Shown here: positions 52,063 through 62,500 of the stretch, one piece after another | Numbering within the stretch: the first letter of the stretch is position 1 | Layout: every line of letters begins with the position of its first letter | Origin: Punctularia strigosozonata HHB-11173 SS5 | Lineage: Eukaryota; Basidiomycota; Agaricomycetes; Corticiales; Punctulariaceae | Assembly (NCBI RefSeq): GCF_000264995.1 | Contig: NW_006767448.1 | Location: 611,960-675,959, forward strand | Length of the DNA stretch: 64,000 bases | Direction: 5' to 3' | Notes under the pieces: model-generated | Told to the model about the DNA's origin: nothing | What the model saw: only the letters and a program-made list of their open reading frames with translations | Databases searched by the model: none | Made by a program: the position numbers and the translations under genes

Positions 52063-52680
52063 CCGTCCGTCGATGGTTGTGCGCCTTTGCGGTACATGAA
52101 ACGGGTTCGTGTGGGAATCAAATCTAAACTTTACAACTTCACTTACCGATTGTCAGCGTAGATCTCTGCATCGCACGTGTATTCGGGGACCTATTTATCT
52201 CTTCCGAGTCCAAATAAAATGTGGGGCATGTATATCGTGATGCTTACGAGCCTTCAGGTGGCTTACATTGATCACTCGTCATCACGGTACTTCCGGAATA
52301 TTCATCATCACGGCACTTCCTCAATATTCATTTGTCCGGGGTTAACGGCACTCGGGTGGTGCGAGAGGACATGAAACCGGTATTCTATTGCAGCGCTCAA
52401 CTTCTTACGCCGCAAGGATGAATTCCGCAAGCTGAATGGGTTTAATCGCACAACCGTGCTCTCCGGTCGCCGGTTCCGGCTTCGATACAAAGTCTATACC
52501 TGGGAGAGCTGACAGAATATCATCGTTCGTGGGAACCTCTTGTGCATATGCTCTGGTTAATGACATGCACCCTCACGTGTTACCGGTTGGCCTTCCGATC
52601 GCATATATACCGTCACCAAACCAAGGCCGAGGCACCTCAGACCATCCTGATTTACTTCACCCTGCCCACGGCTTTCCGCT
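52063..52680. other. Intergenic with a short tandem repeat and a TATA box
   Basis: About 620 bp. Two imperfect 27-bp copies (atcacggtacttccggaata / atcacggcacttcctcaata) lie at about 52277-52332. TATATA at 52604-52609, 72 bp before the next ATG, is a likely core promoter. Confidence 0.45.
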
Positions 52681-53389
52681 ATGCCTAGTCTCGTGCTGCA
52701 GACGAATGTGAAGGCGAGTAAGACGATATGGTCAGGTCTGGCTTGCTCGAGACAATCTCATTGGCTTGAGCTTAGCCGCTGATCTCCCCTGGTCTGACTA
52801 CTACGTATACCCCTTAATAGGTGCCTGATGTCGGAGCATGGGCCAATGAGTTCTCCAAGGTGCGCATTCCGGCTTTCGTGATCTTATATTGGGGACCTTC
52901 TTTATTTGTTTAACCCGCATTCCCGCAGCTTTCTGCCGAGTTCCTGGGAAAGCCCGAGTTGTACATATCGGTCAGCTACAACTACGACGAGAACCTCTCT
53001 TTCGGGGGCACGTTCGAGCCTGCCTTCCTTCTCACCATCGTGAGTACCGAACCTTCCGGCGTGGTTCCGTTGCGTATGCTGATAAAACGGGAAGACGAGC
53101 CTTGACAACATCAATCCGGAGGTGAACGAGAAGTACAGCAAGATTATCTTCGACCATTTCCAAAAGACGCTCGGTACCCCCGGTAATCGCGGTTACGTGT
53201 CAGTGTTCACCACTGTTGATCTCTGCGGCGAACTGGGGTTGATCTAACGATTCTCTACGCTGACAGAGTTTTCAACGATCCGGGCCGCGATTTTATGGGG
53301 TAAGTTCATCTCGGAATTGTTCTATTCCCATTCACAAACGATACCGTAGACATAAAGGCACGACGGTTGCCGCGATCTTTGGAAATTAG
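52681..53389 (+). CDS. MIF-like tautomerase (macrophage migration inhibitory factor family)
   Basis: The ATG at 52681 opens MPSLVLQTNVK; Pro2 is the catalytic base of the family after Met removal. Later exons give VPDVGAWANEFSK, LSAEFLGKPELYISVSYNYD, FGGTFEPAFLLTI-TSLDNI, NPEVNEKYSKIIFDHFQKTL, GTPGNRGYV and VFNDPGRDFMG, then GHKGTTVAAIFGN with a stop at 53387-53389. About 117 residues, the usual size. Six exons. The first intron only keeps the frame if it starts with GC (AAG|GCGAGTAAG) and ends at the AG before GTGCCTGATG. The family has keto-enol tautomerase activity. Its role in fungi is unclear. Confidence 0.88.
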
Positions 53390-53917
53390 ACATGAAGTCT
53401 AATTTGACTCCTAGGGCGCCTTACAACGAAGAAGGTTGTCGATCCGCTGTGAATGTTTATCGATAGTCGTGCCAATCAAGCTGCGTAGTAGTGAGTCCAA
53501 AATTACTTAGTGTATAGAATATGCGGATATCGTCCCTTCCCGACTCCCCCGAAGGAGGGAGGTGGTTTTTGCCTGGCATGAATGCGCCTGTCCACCCGTC
53601 CGGTCCGTGTTCGCGCAAAGATTTAAGCTCCGCCCGTCCTTCCCATGCACATCCTACAACAACACCCTCAGGCTTGCTCGGGCTCAAACCTTTGGCACTC
53701 AGAAACTATCATTAGGAGTTAGTTTTAGGGGATAGTTTTAGAGGTTAGTGTCAGAGGGTCAGCGTTACAGGTTAGGACAGGTTATAGCGGAGTGCCTTCG
53801 CGAAGGCGTTCAAGTCATTGAAGTGGAGACTCAATCACCATGGGACTCACCTTCGGAGTCGAAAAGGCGACGACAACTCGTTGGGAGATTAACTTCAAGT
53901 TTCTGACGGAGTTATGA
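53390..53917. other. Intergenic with degenerate TTAG(G)-rich stretch
   Basis: No gene seen. At about 53708-53790 a run of loosely repeated units (ttaggagttagttttagggg, gaggttagtg, caggttagga) resembles a degenerate telomere-type or minisatellite repeat. Confidence 0.35.
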
Positions 53918-54186
53918 TCTGGTCCCGTTTGATTTCTGACTGGTCTCAGTTCACCACGTATGACTGTCTCAACAACTTTCAATATCTGATCTCAGGATGG
54001 CGGATTGTATATACTCACGCAAGTGCTTCTGTTCAAAATACGACAGTGAGCTCACGCACGTCGATCAGAGATGGGGGGGGGCGGGGGGCGAATAGGCTTT
54101 TAGCCACTATGGGCGTATTCGAAGCTATTCGAAGGCACGGACGTTATCATGGATTCCTGTATCAACTCAACCTTGAAGCGTATCAC
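53918..54186 (+). repeat. Left copy of a direct repeat flanking the HNH locus
   Basis: It runs from tctggtcccgtttgatttct to accttgaagcgtatcac. It is repeated, with small changes and deletions, at 57116-57328 in the same orientation. It includes the start of the NmrA-like fragment. Confidence 0.75.
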
Positions 54187-54525
54187 TGGGATATTGCACA
54201 GCGCGTGGCGGGCGAAGACTTTGAGAGCAAGAAGACACGCATGACGGGCGAGGACTTGCTCAGGCGTGGCAAAGAGGTCACGGCAAAAATCGTCGCGCTT
54301 CACGACCCGAAGGAGGCGGATTTTACGATGCACGTCTATCAGTCCTTCACCGAGTACCAGTACAGCATCCATATTCACGGCAACAACACGGTTGCGAACG
54401 CGAAGGCCGCTGGGGCACTGGACGCACGGGAGCTGTACCCCAATGTGGAGATGACGAGCTTAAAGGAGTTTGCTAATAAAGGCTTCTATGCAAACCCATT
54501 ACCCCTTTACGATGATGGATACTGA
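54107..54525 (+). pseudogene. NmrA-like (NAD(P)-binding) protein, C-terminal fragment
   Basis: A clean frame from about 54110 to a TGA at 54523-54525 encodes AKIVALHDPKEADFTMHVYQ, then YSIHIHGNNTVANAKAAGAL, then DARELYPNVEMTSLKEFANK. The last part, H--G-NT--NAK--G-LDARELYP, matches the C-terminal end of fungal NmrA/isoflavone-reductase-like proteins. The N-terminal Rossmann half with its GxxGxxG loop is absent upstream, so this is a fragment although the remaining frame is open. Confidence 0.55.
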
Positions 54526-55045
54526 ACTTAGAATTTTGAGCTATGTATACATATATACCTCCATTATGTGTCCAGATCACCATTTGCATGCAGAACCTGA
54601 TCGTGTCTGACGGACTTCCATGAACTGATTTTTTTTTTTCACTATGTGGCATCAGAGAAACCAACTGCTGCGCATAGGCGTTTCATTGTCCATACTTTTC
54701 ATGCCACCAGAACCGCCTCAATATTGCCGCACACGTCGAACCGCATGCGAACATGTGGCTGGCGGCCAGTCAGCCATCCGTGCGAGCTCACAGGCTGATA
54801 CGCGGGCATGGGAGTGGAACGAGTGCTATAGTAGTTTTTTCTCTTCCTTCATGAACGGGTCAGTATCAATGATCGCTGTGACTTGACGGGCGGTGTCTGG
54901 CCCGAACCGGGACCGTGCGAGTTTCCGAGCCTTTGTGGTTGACCACATTCATCGTCGCGACCTGAGCCACTCTAAGCCACTGTTGCAACACTATTGGGTC
55001 CACTCGCCAGTTCCAGCTGTTAAAAACCGCACTCTTAGGTGAGCC
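54526..55045. other. Intergenic upstream of the HNH gene
   Basis: About 520 bp, no gene seen. It includes a T-run near 54631-54640. Confidence 0.4.
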
Positions 55046-57057
55046 ATGTCTTTTCGCAACTGCTCCATGCACCCAATCACCGGGTCTCATGGCGCGCGGA
55101 AAGTCCCAGCCGCAGGGGACATTGCGCTCCCGTGCCAGACGTCCTTCTGGTCGGGCACGTACTAATCACCGTCCCTGAGGAGTCCGATCTTCCTCTCGGA
55201 AGGACCCGTTCCCATACGCAAGCTCTCCGTTCCGAGCAGTCTCAAGCCGATTCGTTACCCTCCCCGCCGTCCCAATCCGGGGAACCATCGACCCGTCGAA
55301 GTGCTCGCATCGCTGACCTACCGCATCAAGACCTAGCCGAAGAGGGAACGCCTACGCCGGACAACCTCCGATACGACCGCGATTACAATCCGACCGAGAC
55401 TAGAGTTCCTACACGATCTGTCGCCCCAATCACACCTCAGCCTCAACACCCTTACGCGGAGGACCTTAACGCGACCCCAATCGGAAACGTTGGTAGTATG
55501 GTCAGCGGAAATACTGCGCGCATGAAAAGAGCCTACGCGGAACACGTAGGCCCTGATGCTAACGAACGTTGCGCGGTCTGCTTCGATAAGGTGTCAGCAC
55601 GCACCATCCAATTGTGCCACATCATGCCGCGGAAACATGGAGGTACCCAGGTTCGGTACTTGAATTACACCGGTGCTGTATGCGTGAATTGATCCGTATC
55701 ATTGATAGCTTTTGCGTGACTTGGAAATCGCGTGGCGGTATACCCTCGGAGAGTACAATCGGGATACCCGTTGGGCACAGATATATCGTATGTGCTGTGC
55801 CATTGTTATATCAGTCAGCTGATTGAATGTCAAAGTCTGCCTCAATTGGCACTGGGAATTCAACAACGGCGGTTGGAGCATACTTCCAAGCCTGCGGCTA
55901 CTCGATCGCATCTATTCTGAGCTTAGGGATCCGAAAAAGAGGGAGAAGCGATCCTCGTACTTGGAATGGCGTTCCGTGAGTTGTTTCGCCTGCTGTAGAC
56001 ATAGTCGCTGCTGATCGCGAGGATACTGTAGAAGCTGCGGGAAAATAAGCCCGTACCTCCCGAATATTGTTTTATTCCGTTGAAGATCCTCTCTGATAAT
56101 CGTCCCGTCGTTCGACATAACGGACGGACTGAAAGGAGGGGTGAAATGACCCGCCTGCAATACGACCACATATGGGAGCCTTACAAAGATATCCCCATCG
56201 ATCTTCCTCTGCACCCCTTCCCTCTGATCGCTCACTTCAACACTGCATGGTCAATGCTCACCCCGGAGGAGAAAGAGGACGTGGAGAATCGCCTTGACCA
56301 GGATCACAGATTACGGGTAGAGGTCGCCCAGAAAATATGGAGCGCGTGGCATCAATGCACCCCCCCACCTGTTAACACAGGTGCGGGTCCAGGCCCAGAT
56401 GGCGGGCCCGGCGGCGGCGACGGCGGTCCCGGCGGTGGAGGACATGAGGACGGTCCGCGCAGATCGACCAGAAACTCCAAGAAGTCTCAAGGAAAAGGTA
56501 ACAACAAGAACGGCCAAGGAAGTACCGCCAATCGACCTCGACCCACCGGAAAAAGTCTTAACGATTCCATGATGACCGCCGCAAGCCCCACAATGGCGGA
56601 CTCGTGTCTGGATTATAGGTTCTTCTCGCACAAACATATAATCAGCATTTGTTCACGGATGCATTGCAGTGCTCACGACACTGAAACTTCAGCGACCTCG
56701 AGCGTCGAGGTGCGCTCGGATCAAAGAGATGATTCTTCTCTATCCACCGTCTCGGAAACCGCAGAAAGCGATGACGACGACTACAACCCTCTCCCTGAAC
56801 TTGCGCCTCGGGTATGGATCGACATCGACGGATGGGCTGTTCAAATCAAAGAGGGCGAAGAGTTCCTCCGCGGTAGAGGCAAACCACCCGCCCCTCCGAG
56901 GACTTCACCCAAATGGAACGAGCAGCTCGCGCGGTACATGGAAGAAGGGGCGCGCTCTCCCCCGCATGATCCTGATTGGACGAGATGGGAGGCTGATACG
57001 CACTGTAAATGGCAGACCGCTCTCCGCCCTGCGAAACGGCGGAGGACCGTAGAATGA
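55046..57057 (+). CDS. Fungal HNH-nuclease domain protein
   Basis: The ATG at 55046 opens MSFRNCSMHPITGSHGARKV. An intron at about 55158-55202 leads into a Ser/Pro linker (STRRSARIADLPHQDLAEEG). The nuclease domain starts ERCAVCFDKVSARTIQLCHI (CxxC and first His) and continues after introns with LLRDLEIAWRYTLGEYNRDT, then LNWHWEFNNGGWSILP (last His and the FD-G-W-L-P-type end). KLRENKPVPPEYCFIPLKIL and LHPFPLIAHFNTAWSMLTPE follow. A Gly-rich tract, a basic stretch (STRNSKKSQGKGNNKN) and an acidic C-terminus end at RPAKRRRTVE, stop 57055-57057. About 600 residues, no break seen. Such genes are multicopy in Agaricomycetes; the function is unknown. Confidence 0.75.
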
Positions 57058-57115
57058 TGGCTGCTTTCGTGTACTTACTGCAACAGCCTCGATGACCCCG
57101 GGGGGTGGAGTATAA

Positions 57116-57328
57116 TCTGATCCCGTTCGATTTCTGACTGCTCTTAGTTCACCATGTATAAATGTCTCAACAATTCCCAGTATCCGATCTCAGGCTCGCG
57201 GATTGTATATACTCACGTCAGTGTCCATCCGAGATGGGGGCGAATAGGCTTCTAGCCACTATGCGCGTATTCGAAGGCGCGGACGTTGTCATAGATTCCC
57301 GTATAAACTGAACCTTGAAGCATATCAT
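57116..57328 (+). repeat. Right copy of the direct repeat flanking the HNH locus
   Basis: It starts tctgatcccgttcgatttct and ends accttgaagcatatcat. It is the same order of landmarks as 53918-54186, but about 55 bp shorter. It begins 59 bp after the HNH stop codon. Confidence 0.75.
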
Positions 57329-57680
57329 CCCCATTAGGACCTTAACTCCATTGGCCTCTCACGTCTCTACAAACTTTATAGAGCGCGACCCTGAGAGAAC
57401 TCTGTCCTCCATTCTTCGATTGAATCCGTACTTGCAATCAGCATGATCCCGACACGGACGGTCATCTCATAACGCGCGATTCATCTCATATACGTCCTGT
57501 TGAATACGCGCAGCTCAATTCCGGAGTTTGCTCGGTTAAGCCATAATGCGCGCGCATCCGTTCGTCCGCTACATTCCATTATCGTTGCGATGACGTGCTC
57601 CACATGTTATACGTTATTACCTTCATTATAACGATCGAACCTTCCGTTCTCACATGGCTCTATTCGCAGAGAAACCAACA
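57329..57680. other. Intergenic, no gene seen
   Basis: About 350 bp between the right direct repeat and the 3' end of the membrane-protein gene. Confidence 0.4.
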
Positions 57681-58787
57681 TTATACCGTTCCGGCGTTCT
57701 TCTCCTGGATGGGCGCGGCAGCAGCAACAGGCGCCGCCCTCTTCGCGCGCGAGTGGGCGAGGTACGCGAGGATGGCCGAGGTGAGCGCGAAAAGGAACGC
57801 GAACCAGGGCACGATCGCGATGTTGCGCACTGCAGGATTTGGAAAGTAATAAAAATAAAAAAAATCATTCCGCGTCAGCGTGGGCCTTCACGAAAACAAA
57901 AACAACAAAAAAATCGTTTACGAGAAAGGAAACGAAGCGGAGGGGCGAGAAGAGGGAAGAACGAAGAGAAAAAGACCAAAAATCGAGAAAAGCGGCTGCC
58001 AAACCGGGACTCGATCGGGCTGAGCAAGATCAACGTCGAGGCGCCTCTGTCAGGCACAACCCAAAAAAGGCGGGCGCGTATCCTCAATGGGGCAAAACAA
58101 AACCACCGCCGCCCCAACAAAACGTCAGAACACCAAAACGTCAGAACACCAAAACGTCAGAACACCAGAACACCAAAAAGCCAAACGCGAAACAACCGGA
58201 TCAGACGGAAGACGCGGAAGCGGGAGACTCACGGTATCCGAGCTTGTGGTACACGCCCGTCGCGCCGAGCAGCTTCTGCGCCTGCGCGATGACCGACGCC
58301 GGGAGCGCGATGCCGCCGACGGTCGCCGACACCTTCGCCTGGTTGTTCGCGACAAAGTCCGCGGTAGGCACGAGCGTCGCGAAGAGGAAGACGACGCAAA
58401 AGAGGAGCGAGTGCGCTTGGATCGGCAGCGTGCGCGTCGCGAGCGGGAGCGCGGCGGTGCGGGGGTGGGGCAGGAGGAGGAGGACGAGGTAGACGAGCGA
58501 GAGCAGGCCGGTGAGGCCCGTCGCGGCGGTGAGCGCGCCGCCGGCGCCGAGGATGTCGGTCGTGTCGATGTTCAGGTCGATGGTGGAGCCGACGGCTTTG
58601 TGGAGGCGGCCTGCGGGACCGCGGTCAGTGCGGAGCGCCGTGGAAAGGAGAGGGTGGCATTACTCTTGTCCTTGCGCGACTGTATCAGCGCGTGCAGGCC
58701 GAGACCGAAGCCCGCGATGCCGAACGCGAACGAGAGGAAGTACGAGATGAGGCGCGGTAGGCGCAGCGGCGTTGTGGTCGAGGACAT
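57681..58787 (-). CDS. Four-helix integral membrane protein, uncharacterised
   Basis: The ATG at 58787 opens MSSTTTPLRLPRLISYFLSF. Four hydrophobic segments are visible: ISYFLSFAFGIAGFGLGLHA, then LTAATGLTGLLSLVYLVLLL, then SLLFCVVFLFATLVPTADFV and IVPWFAFLFALTSAILAYLA. A small loop HKAVGSTIDLNIDTTDILG lies between the first two. The stop TAA is at 57681. The first intron is about 53 bp. The second, 57830-58232, is about 403 bp and holds a minisatellite; the joint gives GY-LRNIAIVPW in frame. About 235 residues. The topology recalls MARVEL-like four-helix proteins, but no family motif is certain. Confidence 0.7.
58119..58178. repeat. 16-bp minisatellite in an intron
   Basis: The unit AAAACGTCAGAACACC starts at 58119, 58135 and 58151, with a partial variant to 58178. 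It lies inside the long intron of the membrane-protein gene. Confidence 0.8.
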
Positions 58788-59501
58788 CGTCGTGGTCGGT
58801 GGAGGAATCAAATTCGGAACGACGTTATGAGGCTAGACTGCGCAAAGTCGAGGGGGGACGACGACGAATGACCAGGGGAGGGGCGGAGAGGGGACGGGGG
58901 ATACGGAAAACGCTCGTCGGATCGACGACGGGTTGGTGTTCGCGTTTTTGTAAGCTCAGCACGAACCATGTCATGATTCATCCGCCGTCGTGTGAGAGAC
59001 GCCATGTTCATGTCAGGCGACGCGCTCGATTGGGAAAGGGCGGGTGTCGAAAAAAAGAAGCTTCCAACGTCGCAAACTTGCGTGCGGCCAGAGGCGCGAG
59101 AACCATTTGATTATTTCTTCGCGGTGCGGTTGGCCGGTGGGCCTGGGTGGAATGATTCGGGTGCGGATCCGAGCAATGTTCGTGCGTCCGTCATCCGGAT
59201 CTCGTCAGGTCCGAACAGCGAAAATGGTTGGAACGACGTCGAGCGCGCCCGAGAGCGAAACGTTGGGGAGAAAAAATTGCTGAAACGTCCGGGTTACAGT
59301 TCTAGCGGAATATGTACAAGTAGCACATCGACGACAAGCGAGACGGCCTACATACCAAACGTCCGTTGCGTACAACATCCTTCATCAGCAAAACAATCCC
59401 TGGGCCGCAGCAGAAGAGAGAACAGGTGACGAGCTCGAGCTTCGAGAGGAGCACCAACAATCACAGAGCCCCCACCAACCCCGCATGCTTCAGGCGATCG
59501 A
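58788..59501. other. Intergenic, no gene seen
   Basis: About 710 bp between two minus-strand genes. ORFs are short and conflicting. The left part should hold the promoter of the membrane-protein gene. Confidence 0.4.
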
Positions 59502-62500
59502 TCACATCAGCCGTTCCTTCTCCCCCACAGTCCTGATCCAGATCTCGCCCGGCCGGCTATCAAATCATACCCGAAGCCCGTCAGCACAACGACGTCAAAC
59601 CCTAACCCGAAGCACGCCCGCCACAAGGATTGAACAAGAAGAGGATAACGATACGGTGTAAAGCACCAGACGAACGAGAAACGACCGCGAATGATAGACA
59701 TGGATGAAAGATAGAAAAGAAAACAAGAGATGGACTGACCTCCTCTCCCTCAATATCCTAAACACCTTTCTCTCCTCCCACTCCGCCTCTCCATACCGCG
59801 GATGTCTCTCTACCCCGCACCGCGCCCTCAACTCCGCCAACCCCTCGTTCGTCCCCTCCGCCTCAACCACCACCGCGCCGTACCACCCTCGATCCACAAC
59901 GGCATCCGTGCCCGGTATCGGAATCCCTCCCTCTCCTCCTCCTCTGATATGAAACCGCGCACGGTGCACCCACCGCACGACCGTCCTCCTACCCTCCGTC
60001 CGAAGACGATCTTGCATCAGCCGCACGGAGCCGCATATCTCGTCCGCCCACGGTCGCAGATCGACGTGCACGATCGGATTCGCCGTCCCCGCCGAGTTGT
60101 CCGTATGCGTCCCAGGCGAGGACGAAGGCGGCGGAGCGGGCGTGGGCGCCGGCGCAGATCGTATCACGCGATGAAAGTACGACGGCGGGAACGCCAGCGA
60201 ATGCAGGTACTTCGGCACGTCCCCCGTGCGCGAGTACGTGTAATCCAGATCCTAATCGCCCGATCGCGGTCAGCGCACGACGCAGCGGGAAGAGAGAGAG
60301 AGAGAGGGTCGAAAAGCTCACGATCAAATACGCCCCGTCCCACACCAACCTCCCCACGTTCCCCTCCTCGCCCACCGCAACGTCCCACACCACGTCCCCG
60401 ACCTTCAACAGCCCCATCCCGCGCATGCCCGCCGCGGCCTTCCTCAACTCCTCCTCGCACCTCACCACGCTCTCGTCGCTCAACCAGCTCCCCTCCCGAC
60501 TCGGCACGAACACGCGCAGCAGCGCCGCCCGCCCGGGCTTGAACAGCGGCGACCGGAACGCGCCGCCCGTCGTCCGCTTCTCGGCGACGGACTGCGGCGC
60601 GCGGTTCGACACGCGCGAGCGCGAGCGCGAGTGGCCCGTCCTCGAGACCGCGTAGTCTTCCGTATCCGTAGGAGACGGCGCGCGACTCGACGAGCGCGAA
60701 AATTGCCTTCTTGCCTGCGCCGTCGGCGCCCCTTGATTCGGCGCCCACGCCGTCGGCGGTCCTGCACCCGGCTCGCCGACGGGGCTCTGGACGAATCCGT
60801 GCTTGGCACGCACGCGCGCCGCCGCCTCGACCTGTGCCCTCAGCCTGAGCACAACCCGCGTGTACGCCCGCGCGCTCTTGCGCATCAAGCGGTGCACGAC
60901 CGCGCTCTCCCTCGGCGCTTGCAGGCAGTTCTCCGCGAGGGACACGTAGAGGTAATTCGGAACCGACACGCCGCGCATATACGCGTTCAAGTCCTGCACG
61001 CGCGCCGCATGTTACCAAGGAGTCCAAGCGATCCAAAACAGCACTTACGTCAAGCGTCAGCACCATATCCTCCTGCTCACCCTCCCACCCGCTTTCCCCT
61101 CCTTCGTCGTCCGCCCTCCCACCCCACCGCACATACCCAACCCCGTTCAGATACCGCTCGAGCACCTCCTCCCTCAGCTCCCTACGCTCGCTCAACGTAT
61201 CCCTGACGTCCCTACAAGTCGCGAGCACAGCCTGAAAGCTCTCAAAGCTCAAATGAGCGAGCAGCGCAGCGAGAAGCGGCGGACTCGAAACGTGCACCAA
61301 GAGCGGGTAGACTCCTGGATCCCGCACGATGATATCCTCGGGTACCGACGAGCGCACCTCCGCCTCCTCCTCCCTCTCGTACGCCGCCGCCGCCGCCGCC
61401 GTCGCCGCCGCATCGTCGTTTTCGCCGACCATCGCCTTGGCGCGCTCTACTGCTCCCTCAACATCAACTTGTTTCTGGTCAGGCCCGCTGTCCGTGAACG
61501 CTGTGCTTCGTCTCTGGCTTGAGTACCCCGATCCGTCCTGAGCGGCCAAAGAAACGTCTCCAGACGAGAACGCCGCTTCGGGAACGTTGCGTTCTTCGTC
61601 TGGGTACCGGTACCGCGAAGGGTAGAGGTGGGTAGCGGTGGTATCGGACGCCGGCGCAGGTGCCCGCTCTCCGTACCACGACGGGACATCCTCGCGGCCG
61701 AGCGCGCCCGCATTCAGTGGCGTGACCGTTTCCTGCCGGTCAAACCGCGGCATTTCCCCATTGCGCTGCCGCTGCCGTTGCCCACCCTCCTCGCCCGCCC
61801 GCTCACCAAACACGACCGACATCCGCAGCATCGGCGAGCTGTTCACCGTCGCGCCCCCCCTCCCGCCGTACGTCGTCGTGTCGTCCCTCAGCGAGGGCTT
61901 GGTAGTAGACGACAAAGCGGTCGCGAACGAGTCGTTGGTCTCAAACGAGTCATCCCCTCCACCGCCTTCCTTCTCGACGCTTCTCTCCGGCTGAGGCGCG
62001 GCGGGCGGTTCTTCGTCAACAGTAGCGAAGATCCTCGGCCGGCCGCGCACGGGCATAGCGTTCGGTTGATTCGACTGCGGGTGGTGATACGGGTCCTGCC
62101 GGTGGTATGCAGGCTGCTGCTGCTGCTGCTGCTGTGCTTGTCGGTGCGCTTGCGGATCGGCCCACAGGTACGGCGTCTGTGCCGGTGGTGGACTCGCCCG
62201 CCGTCGGCCACGGTCGTCAACCATCTGCGTCTGCACGGGCCGCATTGGCGGCGACGTCGTCGTCGGGGATCGTATCTGCGCTTGCCCGTATCCTTGGAGC
62301 GGCGGGGACGGCATCGACGCGGGAGGGTAGGACGGCACAAGCGAGTGACACTCCGTCGATGCGGGAGGGTACGACGGCACCAGCGAATGGCGCTCAGACA
62401 CGTCCGGCGGGGTCATCACGGGGAGCGTGGGCTCGCGCGTATCCACGTCTCGCGTGCTTTTCCGGTGCAGCTTCTTCGCCTTCGGAGGCGGGGACGGAGC

